From assembly GCF_000384655.1 (NCBI RefSeq), contig NZ_ARQI01000124.1:23694-87693 (forward strand): a stretch of DNA of 64,000 nucleotides, given 5' to 3'. The notes under the pieces were generated by a model. That model had not been told where the DNA came from and did no database searches. It saw only the letters and a list, made by a program, of their open reading frames with translations. This document shows positions 45,332 through 55,116 of the stretch, piece by piece (the stretch's first letter is position 1; each line of letters starts with the position of its first letter). The translations under genes and the position numbers were made by a program. This DNA comes from Brachyspira innocens ATCC 29796. GTDB lineage: Bacteria; Spirochaetota; Brachyspiria; Brachyspirales; Brachyspiraceae.

Positions 45332-47902
45332 ATGAAATCATTAAAAAAAGAAATTATATACCCTATTATATTTTTATTACTATCTATACTATTTTTTTAC
45401 AGCAATTTAACTTTTTCCTATCTTCAAATGGGAGATGTTATTCTTTGGGATATAAAAAATATTAAAGATGCTATATTAAGCGGCAATTTATATTTTTGGA
45501 ACAATGCTTATTTTACAATAGCTTCTTCTTATACAGTACCAATACACCCAAAATCTTTACTTATGGCACTTCTTCCAATGGAAATATATCCGCAGGTTAC
45601 AATTATATTTCATATAACTATAATGGGATACGGATTATTTTTATTTTTGAGAGAAAAAAAATTATCTATTAAAGCAGCGATATTCGGTGCTGTTGCTTTA
45701 ATGTTTTCTAATGCCATTATAACTTTAATACTTCCAGGTCATTTAGGTAAATTTGAAACATACTGTTATTTTCCTTTTGTATTATATTTTTTATCAAAGG
45801 CTATGAACACTGAAAAGTGGATTCACTTCTTTTTTACAGGTGCATTTTTAGGTATAGCATTTTTGGGCGGTGCTTTGGATGTTGCTATGTATTTCGCTTT
45901 ATTTTTATCATGTTATTTTTTATACCTGCTTTATAACAAAAAGAATGATAAAAAATTAATAGTTTTTTTAAAAGAAGATTTAAAAAAAATAATTCTCTTA
46001 TGTATAAAGTTTGCATTAGTAGCAGTATTTTCTTTTTTAATGTCTATACAAATAATAATGATTACAAGAAACACTCAAGATATGGGAGCTGCTGGAGTTA
46101 CTGACAAAAAACAATTATGGGAGTGGGCTACAAGATGGTCATACCCGCCTGAAGAAGTATTAGGATTTTTCATGCCCGGATTCTTCGGATACTATTCTGG
46201 AAGCGAAACTCACCCTTATTGGGGAAGAATAGCTAATATGGAAGGCGAGCCTAAAACTTCTAACTTCTCACTTACAGCTGCTAATATTGGATATATTACT
46301 TTCCTATTTATAATATTTGCAGTTTTTATAAGCAAGAAAAAATATAAAGAAAAATATTTCTGGATTGCAGCAGCATTATTTTTCTTAATAGCAAGTTTCG
46401 GAAGATATTTTCCTATAATATACGGAGCATTATTTCAAATACCAATATTCCAAGATGCTAGAAACCCAAATAAATTTATAGAAATTATACCAATACCATT
46501 TGCCATAATAGCATCATTTGCAGCCGACTATATATTCAAAGCGATAGAGGCTAAAAAAGAAGATAAACTCATTAAATATTTGGAAGATGACTACAAATAC
46601 ATAAATATAGCTCAAAAAATAATGTATATAATAGCAATTCTTTCTATAGTATTGGCATTAATAACCATACTCACTAACGGATTAATATATAATAGTTTTG
46701 TTGCTGATTGGAAAGAGGCTAATGCAGCATTAATCTCAAAAAATATATTTATGTCTTTTATAAGATTGGCACTTATATCTACAACTGCACTTTTACTAGT
46801 TAATACTTCTATATCATTAAAAGAAATAACTATAAAAGATAAATTTGCTGTAATAGTTCCTCTAATATGTTTTATACTATTTTCTGTATATGATCTAGGA
46901 CATATAGGTTTTCTTATAATAGGAAGTATTATAGTATTTTTATATGTTATTATTGCTAATAAAGAAGATCTATTTTATAAATATCTGCCTTATATGTTTA
47001 TAGCTGTTTTATTTTTGGATTTAACTCAAAGCGGAAATATGTTTATAGTAAAATCTAATTACAATCAAATGTATAAATCTACTCCAATAGTTGACCATAT
47101 ATTAAGAGAAGGCGGCAATAAAACTACAATGCCCATATTAATACCCTATTTATACAGATACACTACTCATACAATGCCTTACTACAATATCCCATTAACA
47201 GAACCTCCTGCTGCAAGCAGACTTTCAAAAGATATAACAGATACTTTTGCCTCTTTCAGAATAAATGATTATGTGGGATATCAGCCAAGACTTATGGATT
47301 TGCTTGGTGTAAGATATATTTTAAGCCCTACATATTTGGATCAGTCTGTGCTTTCAAATGATCTGACAAAGATAACAGAGTATCAGGATCAATTCTCTGC
47401 TGCTGTATTGTATGAACTTAAAGGATACAGAAATAAATATGAATTTGTTAATAATGCTTATAATGCAAAAGATTTTAATGACGGTTTGGGAAGATTAACT
47501 ATGCCTAATTTTAATTTGGCAAATGAAGTAATATTATTAAATAATTCAAATAACAATATAACATTAAATAATCCCAACTCTATTCATAGTGTGGAAATGC
47601 TTGAAGAAACTGACAATAAAATAGTATTTAATGTAAAAACTCCAGATGCTGGTGTACTTGTATCAAAGGAACGTTATAATAATGATTGGTCTGTTACTGT
47701 TAATGGAGAGAAAAAAGAGTTATTAAATGCTAATTTACTATTTAGAGGGGTTTATGTAGAAGCTGGAGATAACAACATAGTATTTGAATTTACTCCTTCA
47801 ATGAAATATGCCTACAGTACAATAATATGCTGGATAATATTTATAGTAATATCTATTATAAGTACAGTTTTGTATATAAAAAGATATAATAATCAAGAAT
47901 AA
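45332..47902 (+). CDS. YfhO family polytopic membrane protein (GT-C-like)
   Basis: An 856-residue protein with about 13-14 hydrophobic segments. It has an N-terminal YLQMGDVILWDI region with an acidic motif in the first external loop, and a soluble C-terminal part (about 590-825) before a last membrane helix. The late motif SKERYNNDWSVTVNGEK is the hallmark of the YfhO family, linked to transfer of sugars from lipid carriers in cell-envelope assembly. AAGGA precedes the ATG. It is monocistronic, so its glycan cannot be inferred. Confidence 0.85.
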   Translation: MKSLKKEIIYPIIFLLLSILFFYSNLTFSYLQMGDVILWDIKNIKDAILSGNLYFWNNAYFTIASSYTVPIHPKSLLMALLPMEIYPQVTIIFHITIMGYGLFLFLREKKLSIKAAIFGAVALMFSNAIITLILPGHLGKFETYCYFPFVLYFLSKAMNTEKWIHFFFTGAFLGIAFLGGALDVAMYFALFLSCYFLYLLYNKKNDKKLIVFLKEDLKKIILLCIKFALVAVFSFLMSIQIIMITRNTQDMGAAGVTDKKQLWEWATRWSYPPEEVLGFFMPGFFGYYSGSETHPYWGRIANMEGEPKTSNFSLTAANIGYITFLFIIFAVFISKKKYKEKYFWIAAALFFLIASFGRYFPIIYGALFQIPIFQDARNPNKFIEIIPIPFAIIASFAADYIFKAIEAKKEDKLIKYLEDDYKYINIAQKIMYIIAILSIVLALITILTNGLIYNSFVADWKEANAALISKNIFMSFIRLALISTTALLLVNTSISLKEITIKDKFAVIVPLICFILFSVYDLGHIGFLIIGSIIVFLYVIIANKEDLFYKYLPYMFIAVLFLDLTQSGNMFIVKSNYNQMYKSTPIVDHILREGGNKTTMPILIPYLYRYTTHTMPYYNIPLTEPPAASRLSKDITDTFASFRINDYVGYQPRLMDLLGVRYILSPTYLDQSVLSNDLTKITEYQDQFSAAVLYELKGYRNKYEFVNNAYNAKDFNDGLGRLTMPNFNLANEVILLNNSNNNITLNNPNSIHSVEMLEETDNKIVFNVKTPDAGVLVSKERYNNDWSVTVNGEKKELLNANLLFRGVYVEAGDNNIVFEFTPSMKYAYSTIICWIIFIVISIISTVLYIKRYNNQE

Positions 47903-48000
47903 TAATTTTTAAATATTAGAAAGCAAAATATAAAAGTTGTGAGCATATAGCAAATTCATTTGCTATATATTTTTAGCGAACAATTTTTATTAGCAATAAT

Positions 48001-48040
48001 AAAAAATACCTCTAATAATTTTATATTAGGGGTATTTTTT
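48001..48040 (+). terminator. Terminator after the YfhO-like gene
   Basis: AAAAAATACC-x-CTAATA pairs with TATTAG-x-GGTATTTTTT. It lies about 100 bases after the stop; a smaller hairpin (ATAGCAAA/TTTGCTAT) is at about 47946-47966. Confidence 0.75.
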
Positions 48041-48132
48041 TAATTTATTACAAATATATACGATAATCATGTAATAAATTATTAAAAAATAAAAATGCTT
48101 GTAAATAAGAAGTAAATTATTTGTAAAAAATA

Positions 48133-48160
48133 TTGACAAAATTTATAAATATGTTATAAT
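48133..48160 (+). promoter_or_regulatory. Promoter of the PepSY-like gene
   Basis: TTGACA (48133-48138), a 16-base spacer and TATAAT (48155-48160) with an upstream TG (extended -10), about 30 bases before the ATG. Confidence 0.8.
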
Positions 48161-48190
48161 ATAAGTATAAATAAAAAGAGGAGGTTATTT

Positions 48191-48616
48191 ATGAAAATAC
48201 TAAAAATCATATTAACAGTTATAATAATCTCCTCTAGTAGTTTATTCGCTGACTGGATTATTCCTCCTGAATCGCTTCCTAATAAGGCCAAGCAGTTCAT
48301 ATCTCAGGCATTTCCAGATGCTCAGATATGGTATGTAGAAAATGATGATGGTAAATATGAAACAGAACTATCAAATGGAATAAAAATAGACTTCTTATAT
48401 AACGGTGATTGGGTGGAGATAGAAGCTGAATATGTAGGAATACCATATAATGTTTTTCCTGCTAATGTGGCAAACACAATACGAAATACATATCCAAATA
48501 CTGTAATCATTAGTGCTGAAAAAAAATGGGGAACTTATGAAATAAAGCTTAATAATATGATGGAGCTTTATATATCTTCAGACGGTCAGCTTATAGGACA
48601 AAAATTTGACGATTGA
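48191..48616 (+). CDS. Periplasmic PepSY-like protein
   Basis: A 141-residue exported protein with a cleavable signal (about 1-20, ending SLFAD) and two tandem PepSY-like units (LPNKAKQFISQAFPDAQIWYVEND and ANVANTIRNTYPNTVIISAEKKWGTYEI). The repeated FPD/YPNT...Y-E-x-x-L pattern matches the small periplasmic PepSY-like family, whose role is poorly known (possible protease inhibitor or signalling protein). GAGGAGG precedes the ATG. The stop is TGA, showing that UGA is a normal stop here. Confidence 0.8.
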   Translation: MKILKIILTVIIISSSSLFADWIIPPESLPNKAKQFISQAFPDAQIWYVENDDGKYETELSNGIKIDFLYNGDWVEIEAEYVGIPYNVFPANVANTIRNTYPNTVIISAEKKWGTYEIKLNNMMELYISSDGQLIGQKFDD

Positions 48617-48641
48617 TTTACTTTCCATCCCATATACAATG

Positions 48642-48671
48642 CAGGGTATTAGTTTTAATGCTAATACCCTG
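48642..48671 (+). terminator. Terminator after the PepSY-like gene
   Basis: CAGGGTATTAG (48642-48652) pairs perfectly with CTAATACCCTG (48661-48671), followed by TAATTTT. Confidence 0.85.
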
Positions 48672-48782
48672 TAATTTTATATAACTACTTGATGCCAAAC
48701 TACTTTAATATTTATAACATAGCTTTGTTATTTGATTAAAGTTTTTTATAATATAAATAATACAATAATTAATATTATAACT

Positions 48783-51041
48783 CTAATCCTTATAATACTT
48801 ACTATAAAACTCATAACTTTTTATAACACGCTCTACATAATACTCAGTTTCTTCTATATCAATAAATCTTCCAGTACGATACATATTATTAGTTCCATAT
48901 TCAGCTTTCCATCTTCTTCCGCGTCCAGAACCTGCATTATAACTCGCTGCTACAAGTATATAATTGCTTGCTTTCTGACTGCTGAAAAGCCAGCCCAAAT
49001 GCGAAACTCCAAGATTAATATTTTGTTTAGGGTCTGTTAAATCTAAAGGATCATATCTGTATCTTGCTTTTTTGTTCTCAGCTGCTGCTGTTGTAGGCAT
49101 AAGCTGCATAAGCCCCATAGCACCAACCCAAGACCTAGCCTTAGGATCAAATAAACTCTCCTCTCTCATTATGCCGTATACAAATGCAGGCTCTATTTTA
49201 TAATATTTAGCCTCTGGTACTACATACTCATCAAAATATCTAGGATAAACTTTTCTTCTAAGCTCATCTGGGAGCAAATCTGTATTATCTGAATATGGAT
49301 ATCCAAAATATTTGCCTATATTTGCCGATATCTGCATAAGCCTTTTTGTATTTTCAGAGCTTATGAATATTTTTTCAGCAAAATAATATAAAGGATATGT
49401 TATCTGAGTTTTTTTAAATACTTTATCAAACTCTGTATATGCATTATCATAATCTCCGTAATAATAAAGAACTATAGCCTTATTAACTTCCCTTCTAGTT
49501 TGAAGAGAAAGTTCATTAAACAAATCATTCTCGCTCATTTTAGAATACATTTCTTTTACAAATCTGCTTTGCATAAGTATATTTTTAGCTATACTTCTAG
49601 CTTCTTTTTCTGTTTTATCTTCCTTCCCTGTAGAAGCATAAGTTAAAAACTGCACTTTATTAAGCATTTCCATAGATTTAGTAAAATTAGAATCAGTATA
49701 ATACTTTTTAGCTTCGTTTAAATAATAAGTATTGCTAAGTTTTACATTACTAATCATTTCATCGCTTGCAAGGCTTAATGCTCCTTTAATAAAATAATGG
49801 CTTTTACTGCTTAAAAGACTTTTCATTATATAGTCATCTCTTTTCTCATCATCTCCAAACTCTTCAGCAGTCCACATATTCCAAGATAAAGCAAAATCAT
49901 GCCTGAAACTAGGATATCTATCCTCCAATGCTTTAGTTGCAAAATAAGTTTCTGTTTTGTTTTTTAGCTTAAATGATTTTCTTAAATATGATTTTAAAGC
50001 AAGTTCTGTCTGCCAGCTTTTAGGAAATTTTTTCATAACATTTGTTAAATAAGTTTTTGCCTGAACAAGATTATTTCTATTTAAACTTACATTCACAAAA
50101 TTATTATATATTCTAGGCACATAATCATCTCTTGGATATTCTTTCAAAAAAGTATTATAAAGTTCAATCGATTTATCATAGTTTTTTAATTTATTGTAAT
50201 TGTCAGCGGAATAATAAAGTCCTAACCTTCTATGAGTTTTATTATTGGCATTTGACAAATACTCATCAAAAAGTTTTGCAGCATCTTCTCTCTCTCCTGC
50301 CTGCTGCTTTATTCTAGCCATATAGTATGTTGAATTGGCTTTATATAAATTATTATCATAAAAATATTCAAAATATCGTAAAGACGCTTTTCTATACCCA
50401 GCCTCATAAAGCTCTGTAGAAACCTTATATTTCAAATCATTATCAAATGACATTATATCATCTTCATAATTATTATTATAATATATAATAGCTTCTCTAT
50501 TTAAAAATCTGCTTAAAAGCTCATAGGCTATCATCTTAGCCTTATTGGTATCATCAGTATCTCTTAATGCTCTTATACCTACAAACTCTTTAATCCATTT
50601 TTGTGCTTTGCTGTTAAAAAAATTACTTACTGGATAATCATCTCTGTAAAACTCTGCCAATGCTTTATACTGCTCTGCATAGGGATACAAAGATGAACGC
50701 GGATACTCTTTCATAAGTAATGAATACAAATCTATAGCTTCATTATACATATTAGTATATAATGCACTTTTAGCCCCGTAATATATAATATAATCTTTTA
50801 TAAGCAAATCTTCTTCTGTATTCATTATATTTGTAAATTGACTGTATGCCTCTAAATATTTCTCTCTATTATAGAGTTCTAAAGCAGTTCCATAATTAAT
50901 CTTATTTTTTGATATAATATTTTCTTTTAACGATATAGCCTTAGCATCTAACATAGAAGTCATTATTATAATAATAACTTCAAAAAAAACGGCAAATAAT
51001 AATACTCTTTTATTAAATATATGAAGAATTTGATTTTTCAT
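48783..51041 (-). CDS. Slt-type soluble lytic murein transglycosylase with TPR-like domain
   Basis: A 752-residue exported enzyme that cleaves peptidoglycan glycan strands to 1,6-anhydro products. It has an N-terminal membrane/signal segment and a long alpha-helical region with TPR-like repeats (about 40-590, for example AIDLYSLLMKEYPRSSLYPYAEQY and SIELYNTFLKEYPRDDYVPRIY). The SLT catalytic domain follows: FVYGIMREESLFD with the catalytic Glu, GAMGLMQLMP, and VAASYNAGSGRGRRW. Same architecture as E. coli Slt70. TGAGG precedes the ATG. Confidence 0.92.
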   Translation of the reverse strand: MKNQILHIFNKRVLLFAVFFEVIIIIMTSMLDAKAISLKENIISKNKINYGTALELYNREKYLEAYSQFTNIMNTEEDLLIKDYIIYYGAKSALYTNMYNEAIDLYSLLMKEYPRSSLYPYAEQYKALAEFYRDDYPVSNFFNSKAQKWIKEFVGIRALRDTDDTNKAKMIAYELLSRFLNREAIIYYNNNYEDDIMSFDNDLKYKVSTELYEAGYRKASLRYFEYFYDNNLYKANSTYYMARIKQQAGEREDAAKLFDEYLSNANNKTHRRLGLYYSADNYNKLKNYDKSIELYNTFLKEYPRDDYVPRIYNNFVNVSLNRNNLVQAKTYLTNVMKKFPKSWQTELALKSYLRKSFKLKNKTETYFATKALEDRYPSFRHDFALSWNMWTAEEFGDDEKRDDYIMKSLLSSKSHYFIKGALSLASDEMISNVKLSNTYYLNEAKKYYTDSNFTKSMEMLNKVQFLTYASTGKEDKTEKEARSIAKNILMQSRFVKEMYSKMSENDLFNELSLQTRREVNKAIVLYYYGDYDNAYTEFDKVFKKTQITYPLYYFAEKIFISSENTKRLMQISANIGKYFGYPYSDNTDLLPDELRRKVYPRYFDEYVVPEAKYYKIEPAFVYGIMREESLFDPKARSWVGAMGLMQLMPTTAAAENKKARYRYDPLDLTDPKQNINLGVSHLGWLFSSQKASNYILVAASYNAGSGRGRRWKAEYGTNNMYRTGRFIDIEETEYYVERVIKSYEFYSKYYKD

Positions 51042-51231
51042 TGAACCTCATCAAAAATAGTTTTTATATAGTAATTATTATTTTATTATTTTTTTCATTT
51101 TTTGCAAACAAATTTTACATTTTGACTTACTATGATGATTATATATTTAATTAAAATTTTATAAAAAAGTATGTAATTTTCTTATTATTTTTTATATATT
51201 TTTATATATTCAAACAAAAAACGGAGGGAAA

Positions 51232-52602
51232 ATGAATTTAACAGAATTAAGAGATAAACAAAAACAATTTTTTAAAAGTTCAAAAACTTTATCATATGAT
51301 TTTAGAATAAAACAGTTAAAAAAATTACAATCAATGCTTATAAAATATGAAAGAGATTTTATAGATGCTCTGTATAAAGATATGCAGAAGTCAGAATTTG
51401 AGGCTATAGGTACAGAATTATTTTTTGTAATGGAAGAGATTAAAACATTCATAAAAAATCTAAAAAAATGGATGCATAATAAAAACGCAAAAAGAAATAT
51501 GGTTACTATAGACTCCAAAACCACTATAATAAATAAACCATTCGGAGTATCATTAATAATATCGCCTTGGAATTATCCTATACAATTAACCTTTCTTCCG
51601 CTTGTGGGAGCAATAGGAGCTGGGAATACCGCTATAATAGCACCTTCTCAATTAACACCTACTGTTTATGATGTAATATATAATTCTATAAAAGATACAT
51701 TTGATGAAGAGTACATTGCTGTTGTAGATAAAAGTATACCCCCAGAAAATGTAAGCAAAATAGAATATGATAAAATATTTTTTACAGGTTCTCCAAGAGT
51801 TGGAAAGATTATTATGTCTAATGCTTCAGAGTTTCTTACACCTGTAACATTAGAGCTTGGAGGAAAATCACCTGTTATAATTGATGATATAAAAGGAGAT
51901 AATTTTAATAAGGCTGTAAAAAGAATTATATGGGGTAAGTTTATAAACTCTGGACAAACTTGCGTATCTCCAGATTATATTCTCATAAGAGAAGACTTAA
52001 AAGAAAGATTTTTAAAAGCATTTAATGATGAAATAAAATTATTCAATGATGAAAAAAAGCTCCATAGAATAATAAATGAAAATCACTATAAAAGATTAAA
52101 ATCATATTTAAATGACGGCAAAATTATTTACGGCGGGGAATATGATGATAATAATTTGTCTATTTCTATAACATTAGTAGAACCTAAAGATTTAGAAACT
52201 AATATTATAAAAGATGAAATATTCGGAAGCATTTTCCCAATACTTTATTATAAAACAAAAGAAGAAGCTAGAGATATAATAGAAAAAGTATGTCCTAATC
52301 CTCTTGCTATGTATATATTCTCTGAAGATATTGATTTTAATTATTATTTTATAGAGAAAATAAGTTATGGAGGCTGTTCTGTAAATGATACTATAAGTCA
52401 TATACTGAATTCTAATGCTCCATTTGGAGGAGTTGGAAACAGCGGAATGGGTAATTATCATGGATATTATAGTTTTAAATGCTTTTCAAAAGAAACTACC
52501 GTTTTAACTAAGGGATATGGTTTTGAAGTAAAAACTAAATATCCTCCTTATTCTACAAAAATTAAGGAAGTTAATTTATTATATAATTTGGTAAAGAAAT
52601 AA
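51232..52602 (+). CDS. Aldehyde dehydrogenase family protein (class 3 type)
   Basis: NAD(P)-dependent aldehyde dehydrogenase, 456 residues, short form as in class 3/YwdH enzymes. Motifs are SPWNYPIQLTFLPLVGAIGAGN, FTGSPRVGKIIM, LELGGKSPVIID (general base Glu), and SGQTCVSPDYIL with the catalytic Cys. CGGAGGG lies 4 bases before the ATG. A terminator follows. Substrate likely a medium-chain or aromatic aldehyde; this is not determinable here. Confidence 0.92.
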   Translation: MNLTELRDKQKQFFKSSKTLSYDFRIKQLKKLQSMLIKYERDFIDALYKDMQKSEFEAIGTELFFVMEEIKTFIKNLKKWMHNKNAKRNMVTIDSKTTIINKPFGVSLIISPWNYPIQLTFLPLVGAIGAGNTAIIAPSQLTPTVYDVIYNSIKDTFDEEYIAVVDKSIPPENVSKIEYDKIFFTGSPRVGKIIMSNASEFLTPVTLELGGKSPVIIDDIKGDNFNKAVKRIIWGKFINSGQTCVSPDYILIREDLKERFLKAFNDEIKLFNDEKKLHRIINENHYKRLKSYLNDGKIIYGGEYDDNNLSISITLVEPKDLETNIIKDEIFGSIFPILYYKTKEEARDIIEKVCPNPLAMYIFSEDIDFNYYFIEKISYGGCSVNDTISHILNSNAPFGGVGNSGMGNYHGYYSFKCFSKETTVLTKGYGFEVKTKYPPYSTKIKEVNLLYNLVKK

Positions 52603-52629
52603 TTTTATTATATAACTCATAAAAATAAA

Positions 52630-52665
52630 AAAGGCTTGCATTAAAATCAATTAATACAAGCCTTT
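52630..52665. terminator. Terminator between aldehyde dehydrogenase and SpoIID-like genes
   Basis: AAAGGCTTG-x-ATTAA pairs with TTAAT-x-CAAGCCTTT between two convergent genes; A/T tracts on both sides make it usable in both directions. Confidence 0.82.
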
Positions 52666-52686
52666 AATTTTATATAGTTATAAATT

Positions 52687-53838
52687 TTATTTTCCCCAAA
52701 CATCAGGTTCAAATTGTTTATTAACTCTATTATAATCAACAATATCAATACCATTATAATAGAATTTCAAAATTTCTTTGTAGTCTTTTTTAACCTGAGC
52801 CATACCGTAAGCACCCCATTGGCACATACCTACACCATGTCCGCTTCCTTTACCAGTGATTATTATACCATTGTCTACTTTTTTAATAGTAAAATTAAGT
52901 GATGGTACTAGTTTAGGAGAAAGTGTAGTTCTGAAATCTCTTGAAGTAATATCACTGTCATCTATTTTTATATTAGTAGCTTTTCCAGATTTAGGATCAG
53001 TGCTAATACCAATAGAAGATTTTTCACTTGCATGTACAGAATAATTAGCTAAATCATTATTAAGTTCATTATAGCTTAAAGCATTAGTCCAAGGTTTAAT
53101 CTGAGCATTACAATAAGGGCAAGAAACACCTTCCAAATAAGGCACAGCTACACCGAATACATTTTCAGCACTGTCAGTATGTCCGCCGCATAAAGCACTA
53201 AAGTATGTAGCTATAACTTTACCTTTATAAACAGCAATCTCATATCTTGTTCTGTCAACAGCCTGTTCAACAGACCAATTCATTTTTTCTTTGCCGTTAT
53301 AAACCTGATATTTTGTAGTATTATCAACATCAAAAGGAAGTTTATTAGCATTTTTTAATATATGATACATTGCATAAGTACGGGCTGCAACTGCCTGAGC
53401 TTTTAATGCTTCCATAGGCCAATCTGGAGACATCTCATGAGGTAAAACACCTTTAACATAGTCTTCAATATTAAGCTCATTAACCACTATCATAGTATCA
53501 TTATATGGAATAAACATTAAAGAACCATAATATTCTTTTCCATTTAAAGTAAATCCGTCTTGTGTTTCAAAGACTATACCTTCTTTATAAACTCCTACTT
53601 CATTAACTTTTAAACCTAATCTGTTTTCTACAACCATTACAGTTTCATTAGTTAGAGCCGATATAATTTCACTTTCATATTTGTAATTGTACGCTTTATA
53701 AGGACCTTTGATATTAATAGTATATGGAGCTTTTACATCTGTTAATTGTACTCTGATAATATTTTGATTTGCAAATGCATATATACTATTCATTGCCAAT
53801 AATACTAGCAATAAAAAGAAATACTTTTTGACTCCCAT
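52687..53838 (-). CDS. SpoIID/LytB domain protein
   Basis: A 383-residue exported protein (signal ending SIYAFA) with the SpoIID/LytB lytic transglycosylase domain: VKGVLPHEMSPDWPMEALKAQAVAARTYA, YFSALCGGHTDSAENVFG, and C-terminal GHGVGMCQWGAYGMAQ. SpoIID enzymes cleave denuded peptidoglycan glycan strands; outside sporulating Firmicutes such proteins act in growth or separation. AAGGAGG precedes the ATG. It lies not far from the Slt-type transglycosylase gene (48783-51041). Confidence 0.9.
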   Translation of the reverse strand: MGVKKYFFLLLVLLAMNSIYAFANQNIIRVQLTDVKAPYTINIKGPYKAYNYKYESEIISALTNETVMVVENRLGLKVNEVGVYKEGIVFETQDGFTLNGKEYYGSLMFIPYNDTMIVVNELNIEDYVKGVLPHEMSPDWPMEALKAQAVAARTYAMYHILKNANKLPFDVDNTTKYQVYNGKEKMNWSVEQAVDRTRYEIAVYKGKVIATYFSALCGGHTDSAENVFGVAVPYLEGVSCPYCNAQIKPWTNALSYNELNNDLANYSVHASEKSSIGISTDPKSGKATNIKIDDSDITSRDFRTTLSPKLVPSLNFTIKKVDNGIIITGKGSGHGVGMCQWGAYGMAQVKKDYKEILKFYYNGIDIVDYNRVNKQFEPDVWGK

Positions 53839-53977
53839 AATTTTAACGCCTCCTTGCTGTAAATAAAATTATTCGCTAAAATTATCGGATATTTAAAAAC
53901 TTGCTTTACAATATAATTTTACATAGTTTTATTAAATTATACCGTATGCAAGTCTATTTAATTTTTATTAAAAACAA

Positions 53978-54979
53978 TCACATAGATATGATTATCTTAC
54001 CTTCTATACCGCCTTTAGACATAGTTTTAATAGCTTCTTTTGTATCTTCAATATTAAATACTTTAGAAAATATTTTAGGCTTTATATTTTTCTCTTCTAC
54101 TATTTTTGTAATTTCTTTAAGCTCTCTACCATCAGCTCTTACAAACATAAATCTATACTCTTTTCCTTCTTTCATAGCTTTTTTATCATATTTAGAGCCT
54201 GCCAAAGAAAATAAAGTTCTTTTTAAGAAAGGAAATTGATTAACTTCAGCAAATTTTTTATTAGGACTAGTTCTTAAACTCAAAATACGTCCGCCTTTCT
54301 TTAATACTGATAACTCTTTGTCAAACTCTTTTGCACCAAGTGTATCGATAACATAATCAGCTTCTGAAACTAACTCCCAATAATTTTCTTTACGGTAATC
54401 AATATATTTATCAGCACCCAAAATTATAAAATGCTCTTTTGACCTCTCATTACCAGAAACAATAACATTAAGCCCGAAATATTTAAAAATAGGAACTGCC
54501 ATCTCTCCGAAACTTCCAGATCCTCCAGTTATTAAAACAGTTTCACCAGTTTTAGCTTCTAATTCTTCTTTAAGTGCCTGATAAGCTGTAAGTGCTGTAA
54601 GAGGTATTGCTGCCGCTTCAATAAAACTGCAATTATTAGGCATAGAGGATAAAAACTTACTATCTACTGCAGCATAATCAGCAAAAGCACCTATTTTTTG
54701 TATAGGCATACGTGTATAAACTTTATCTCCAATATTAAAATCTTTTACATTCTTACCTATTTTTTCAACCACACCAGCAAACTCATTTCCTAATGTAAGA
54801 GGCATTTTATAATCCTGTATAAGTCTTACACTGCCTGTTAATATTAATATTTCAAGAGGGTTTACTGCAGCTGCCTTTATATTAACCAATACTTCATCAT
54901 CAGATATTTCTGGCATTGGTATATCTCTAATCTTTATATCAATATCTTTTGAATATCTGTCAATCTGTGCTGCTCTCAT
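53978..54979 (-). CDS. MDR family NADPH:quinone reductase-like oxidoreductase
   Basis: A 333-residue medium-chain dehydrogenase/reductase without the structural zinc cysteines, hence of quinone-reductase/enoyl-reductase type. N-terminal EVLVNIKAAAVNPLEILIL is followed by GNEFAGVVEKIGKNV, the Rossmann motif VLITGGSGSFGEMAV, and an ending GGIEGKIIISM. The likely cofactor is NADPH; the substrate is unknown. AGGAG precedes the ATG. It is monocistronic between SpoIID-like and aroF. Confidence 0.85.
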   Translation of the reverse strand: MRAAQIDRYSKDIDIKIRDIPMPEISDDEVLVNIKAAAVNPLEILILTGSVRLIQDYKMPLTLGNEFAGVVEKIGKNVKDFNIGDKVYTRMPIQKIGAFADYAAVDSKFLSSMPNNCSFIEAAAIPLTALTAYQALKEELEAKTGETVLITGGSGSFGEMAVPIFKYFGLNVIVSGNERSKEHFIILGADKYIDYRKENYWELVSEADYVIDTLGAKEFDKELSVLKKGGRILSLRTSPNKKFAEVNQFPFLKRTLFSLAGSKYDKKAMKEGKEYRFMFVRADGRELKEITKIVEEKNIKPKIFSKVFNIEDTKEAIKTMSKGGIEGKIIISM

Positions 54980-55054
54980 AATATCTCCTAAATTTTAATT
55001 TGAAAGATTATATAATATTTTTTATATAAATCAATATAAAATATTATGCAATAA

Positions 55055-55088
55055 AAAAGATGAACAGAATAAAATCCATTCATCTTTT
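55055..55088 (-). terminator. Terminator after aroF
   Basis: AAAAGATGAA (55055-55064) pairs with TTCATCTTTT (55079-55088), followed on the minus strand by UUAUU. It lies 29 bases after the aroF stop. Confidence 0.72.
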
Positions 55089-55116
55089 AAAAAATATAAT
55101 AATAATTTATAAGTAA